Shown: positions 4,880 to 5,759 of the stretch, piece by piece
How positions within the stretch are numbered: the stretch's first letter is position 1
Layout: every line of letters starts with the position of its first letter
Source: Candidatus Poseidoniaceae archaeon
GTDB lineage: Archaea; Thermoplasmatota; Poseidoniia; Poseidoniales; Poseidoniaceae
Reading direction: 5' to 3'
Assembly (NCBI GenBank): GCA_013330285.1
Contig: DUIP01000165.1
Span: 1 to 5,759 of the forward strand
Length of the DNA stretch: 5,759 bases
Position numbers and translations under genes: made by a program
Notes under the pieces: generated by a model
Databases searched by the model: none
Told to the model about the DNA's origin: nothing
Seen by the model: only the letters and a program-made list of their open reading frames with translations

Positions 4880-5759
4880 TCAAATCAAAAAGAAAGCCGC
4901 ACCGAGAATGATGTAGCTTGCAAGAAGCATGGCACCTTCGAGCCAGTTGGTTTTCCCATCGGAAAGAATCGAGTTTGCTACAAGCACAGAAATGAAGGTC
5001 GCTGCAGTTTCCAACACTCCGAATTCAAGCGTCAAATCAACACTGAGGATCCAGGCCAAGAGGACCATGACGGGTGCGACGAAAAGAGCGATTTGGACGC
5101 TCGAACCAATCGCGATTGCGATCGCCAAATCCATTTTGTCTTTGCCAGCAACGATGACGGCTGCAAAGTGCTCAGCTGCGTTGCCAAAGAATGGCAATAA
5201 GATCACGCCTACAAATAATTCAGGAACGCCCAAATCATGGACAGCACCCTCGAGGTTGTGGACGAGGATGTGTGCCATCCAGCCAACAAAAGCCGTTGAA
5301 AGAATGAGTAAGATCCATGCGTCCTTGATGCTCATGGTTGGGTGCTCATGAGTACCGTGGCCGGCTTCTGCTGCAAAGACATCAACGTGGGTTTTCAGTT
5401 GGAAGAGAAGAGCAAGTCCGTAGATGATGAGAATGATAATCGCAGCAAAGCGGGAGATGTCTCGAATCGCATCACCTGTGTCGATGCCCATCAGGCCCAC
5501 AGCGCTTGGGATAATAAGGGCCAAAATAGCCAGCAGCAATAACGAGCCGTTCATCTGGCCAGCATCCTTGTTGAAATGCTGAATCTTGTGGTTGACGCCC
5601 CCCCACACCATGGCAAGACCCAGCACCAGCAAGAGGTTTCCAAGAATGGAGCCAATCAAGGAGGCTTGAGTTACTTCAATCATCGTTTCGATTGTCGCTT
5701 CATTCGTTGATTGGGAAGCAGCATAAAGAGCAAGACCTGCGATAATCATCTCCACTGCA
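4880..5759 (-). CDS. cax: Ca2+/H+ antiporter, CAX branch of the CaCA family (5' partial)
   Basis: Membrane antiporter that probably exports Ca2+ in exchange for protons. The frame is open at the right edge; the GTG at 5755 is not the start, because an Ala codon and the family motif continue beyond it. About 292 residues are visible, and family members have roughly 350-400, so the first helices are missing. Numbering from the GTG codon: VEMIIAG at 1-7 is the end of the first GNxxE repeat (Glu2), SLIGSILGNLLLVLGL follows at 32-47, and the second repeat GNAAEH is at 191-196 with Glu195. IAIGSSVQIALFVAP (214-228) and DGKTNWLEG (266-274) are also typical. About nine or ten hydrophobic segments are visible. 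A His-rich loop (GHGTHEHP, 132-139) separates the two halves. Where relatives such as plant CAX1 have Ser-Glu before the second repeat, this protein has Ala161-His162. It is the upstream gene of a two-gene unit with the small membrane protein. Substrate ion is inferred from family. Confidence 0.92.
   Translation of the reverse strand, partial: AVEMIIAGLALYAASQSTNEATIETMIEVTQASLIGSILGNLLLVLGLAMVWGGVNHKIQHFNKDAGQMNGSLLLLAILALIIPSAVGLMGIDTGDAIRDISRFAAIIILIIYGLALLFQLKTHVDVFAAEAGHGTHEHPTMSIKDAWILLILSTAFVGWMAHILVHNLEGAVHDLGVPELFVGVILLPFFGNAAEHFAAVIVAGKDKMDLAIAIAIGSSVQIALFVAPVMVLLAWILSVDLTLEFGVLETAATFISVLVANSILSDGKTNWLEGAMLLASYIILGAAFFLI

Noticed and set aside
4929..5351. Plus-strand open frame of 140 codons opposite the antiporter gene
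   Set aside because: It is antisense to a clear transporter gene and its product shows no domain.
1..5759. CRISPR array, insertion sequence or defence island
   Set aside because: I found no regularly spaced repeats, transposase motifs, terminal inverted repeats or defence genes other than the lone methyltransferase.

Overview
The window most likely comes from a marine Thermoplasmatota-type archaeon (Marine Group II / Poseidoniales-like). This is an inference from four things: the phosphoglycerate kinase has the archaeal sequence type; tRNA-Thr has U73, a discriminator base I associate with archaeal tRNA-Thr; one gene has a near-consensus archaeal Shine-Dalgarno while another sits about 26 bases from a TATA-like box, as leaderless archaeal genes do; and base composition is moderate (about 50% G+C where counted). 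No marker in the window fixes the lineage.

Layout from left to right. The 3' end of a gene for a membrane protein with a Pro/Gln-rich tail (+, to 533) runs into a convergent gene for a beta-type DNA methyltransferase (-, 545-1501). A 143-base divergent spacer follows, holding a TATA-like box and weak inverted repeats. Then come archaeal pgk (+, 1645-2904), tRNA-Thr(CGU) (-, 2907-2982) placed 2 bases from the pgk stop, and a gene for an MtaD/DadD-type nucleoside deaminase of the amidohydrolase superfamily (+, 2997-4325). Last is a minus-strand pair: a small protein with two membrane segments (4328-4867) and, upstream of it in transcription, a Ca2+/H+ antiporter-family gene cut by the right edge (4880-5759).

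Packing is very tight. The three convergent junctions have spacers of 11, 2 and 2 bases, so transcripts probably end inside the opposing gene or the tRNA. There is no gene-free stretch over 300 bases. The only clear operon is antiporter then small membrane protein, linked by a Shine-Dalgarno that fills the 12-base gap. The other genes are housekeeping or metabolic (glycolysis/gluconeogenesis, translation, salvage of SAM-derived nucleosides) plus one methyltransferase with no visible restriction partner.

I see no CRISPR array, insertion sequence, integrase or clear defence island. The points most worth a second look are the G+C-rich 63-residue N-terminal extension of the methyltransferase, a shortened C-terminal part in the deaminase, an acidic-to-His change in the antiporter, and the uncharacterised membrane protein coupled to that antiporter.
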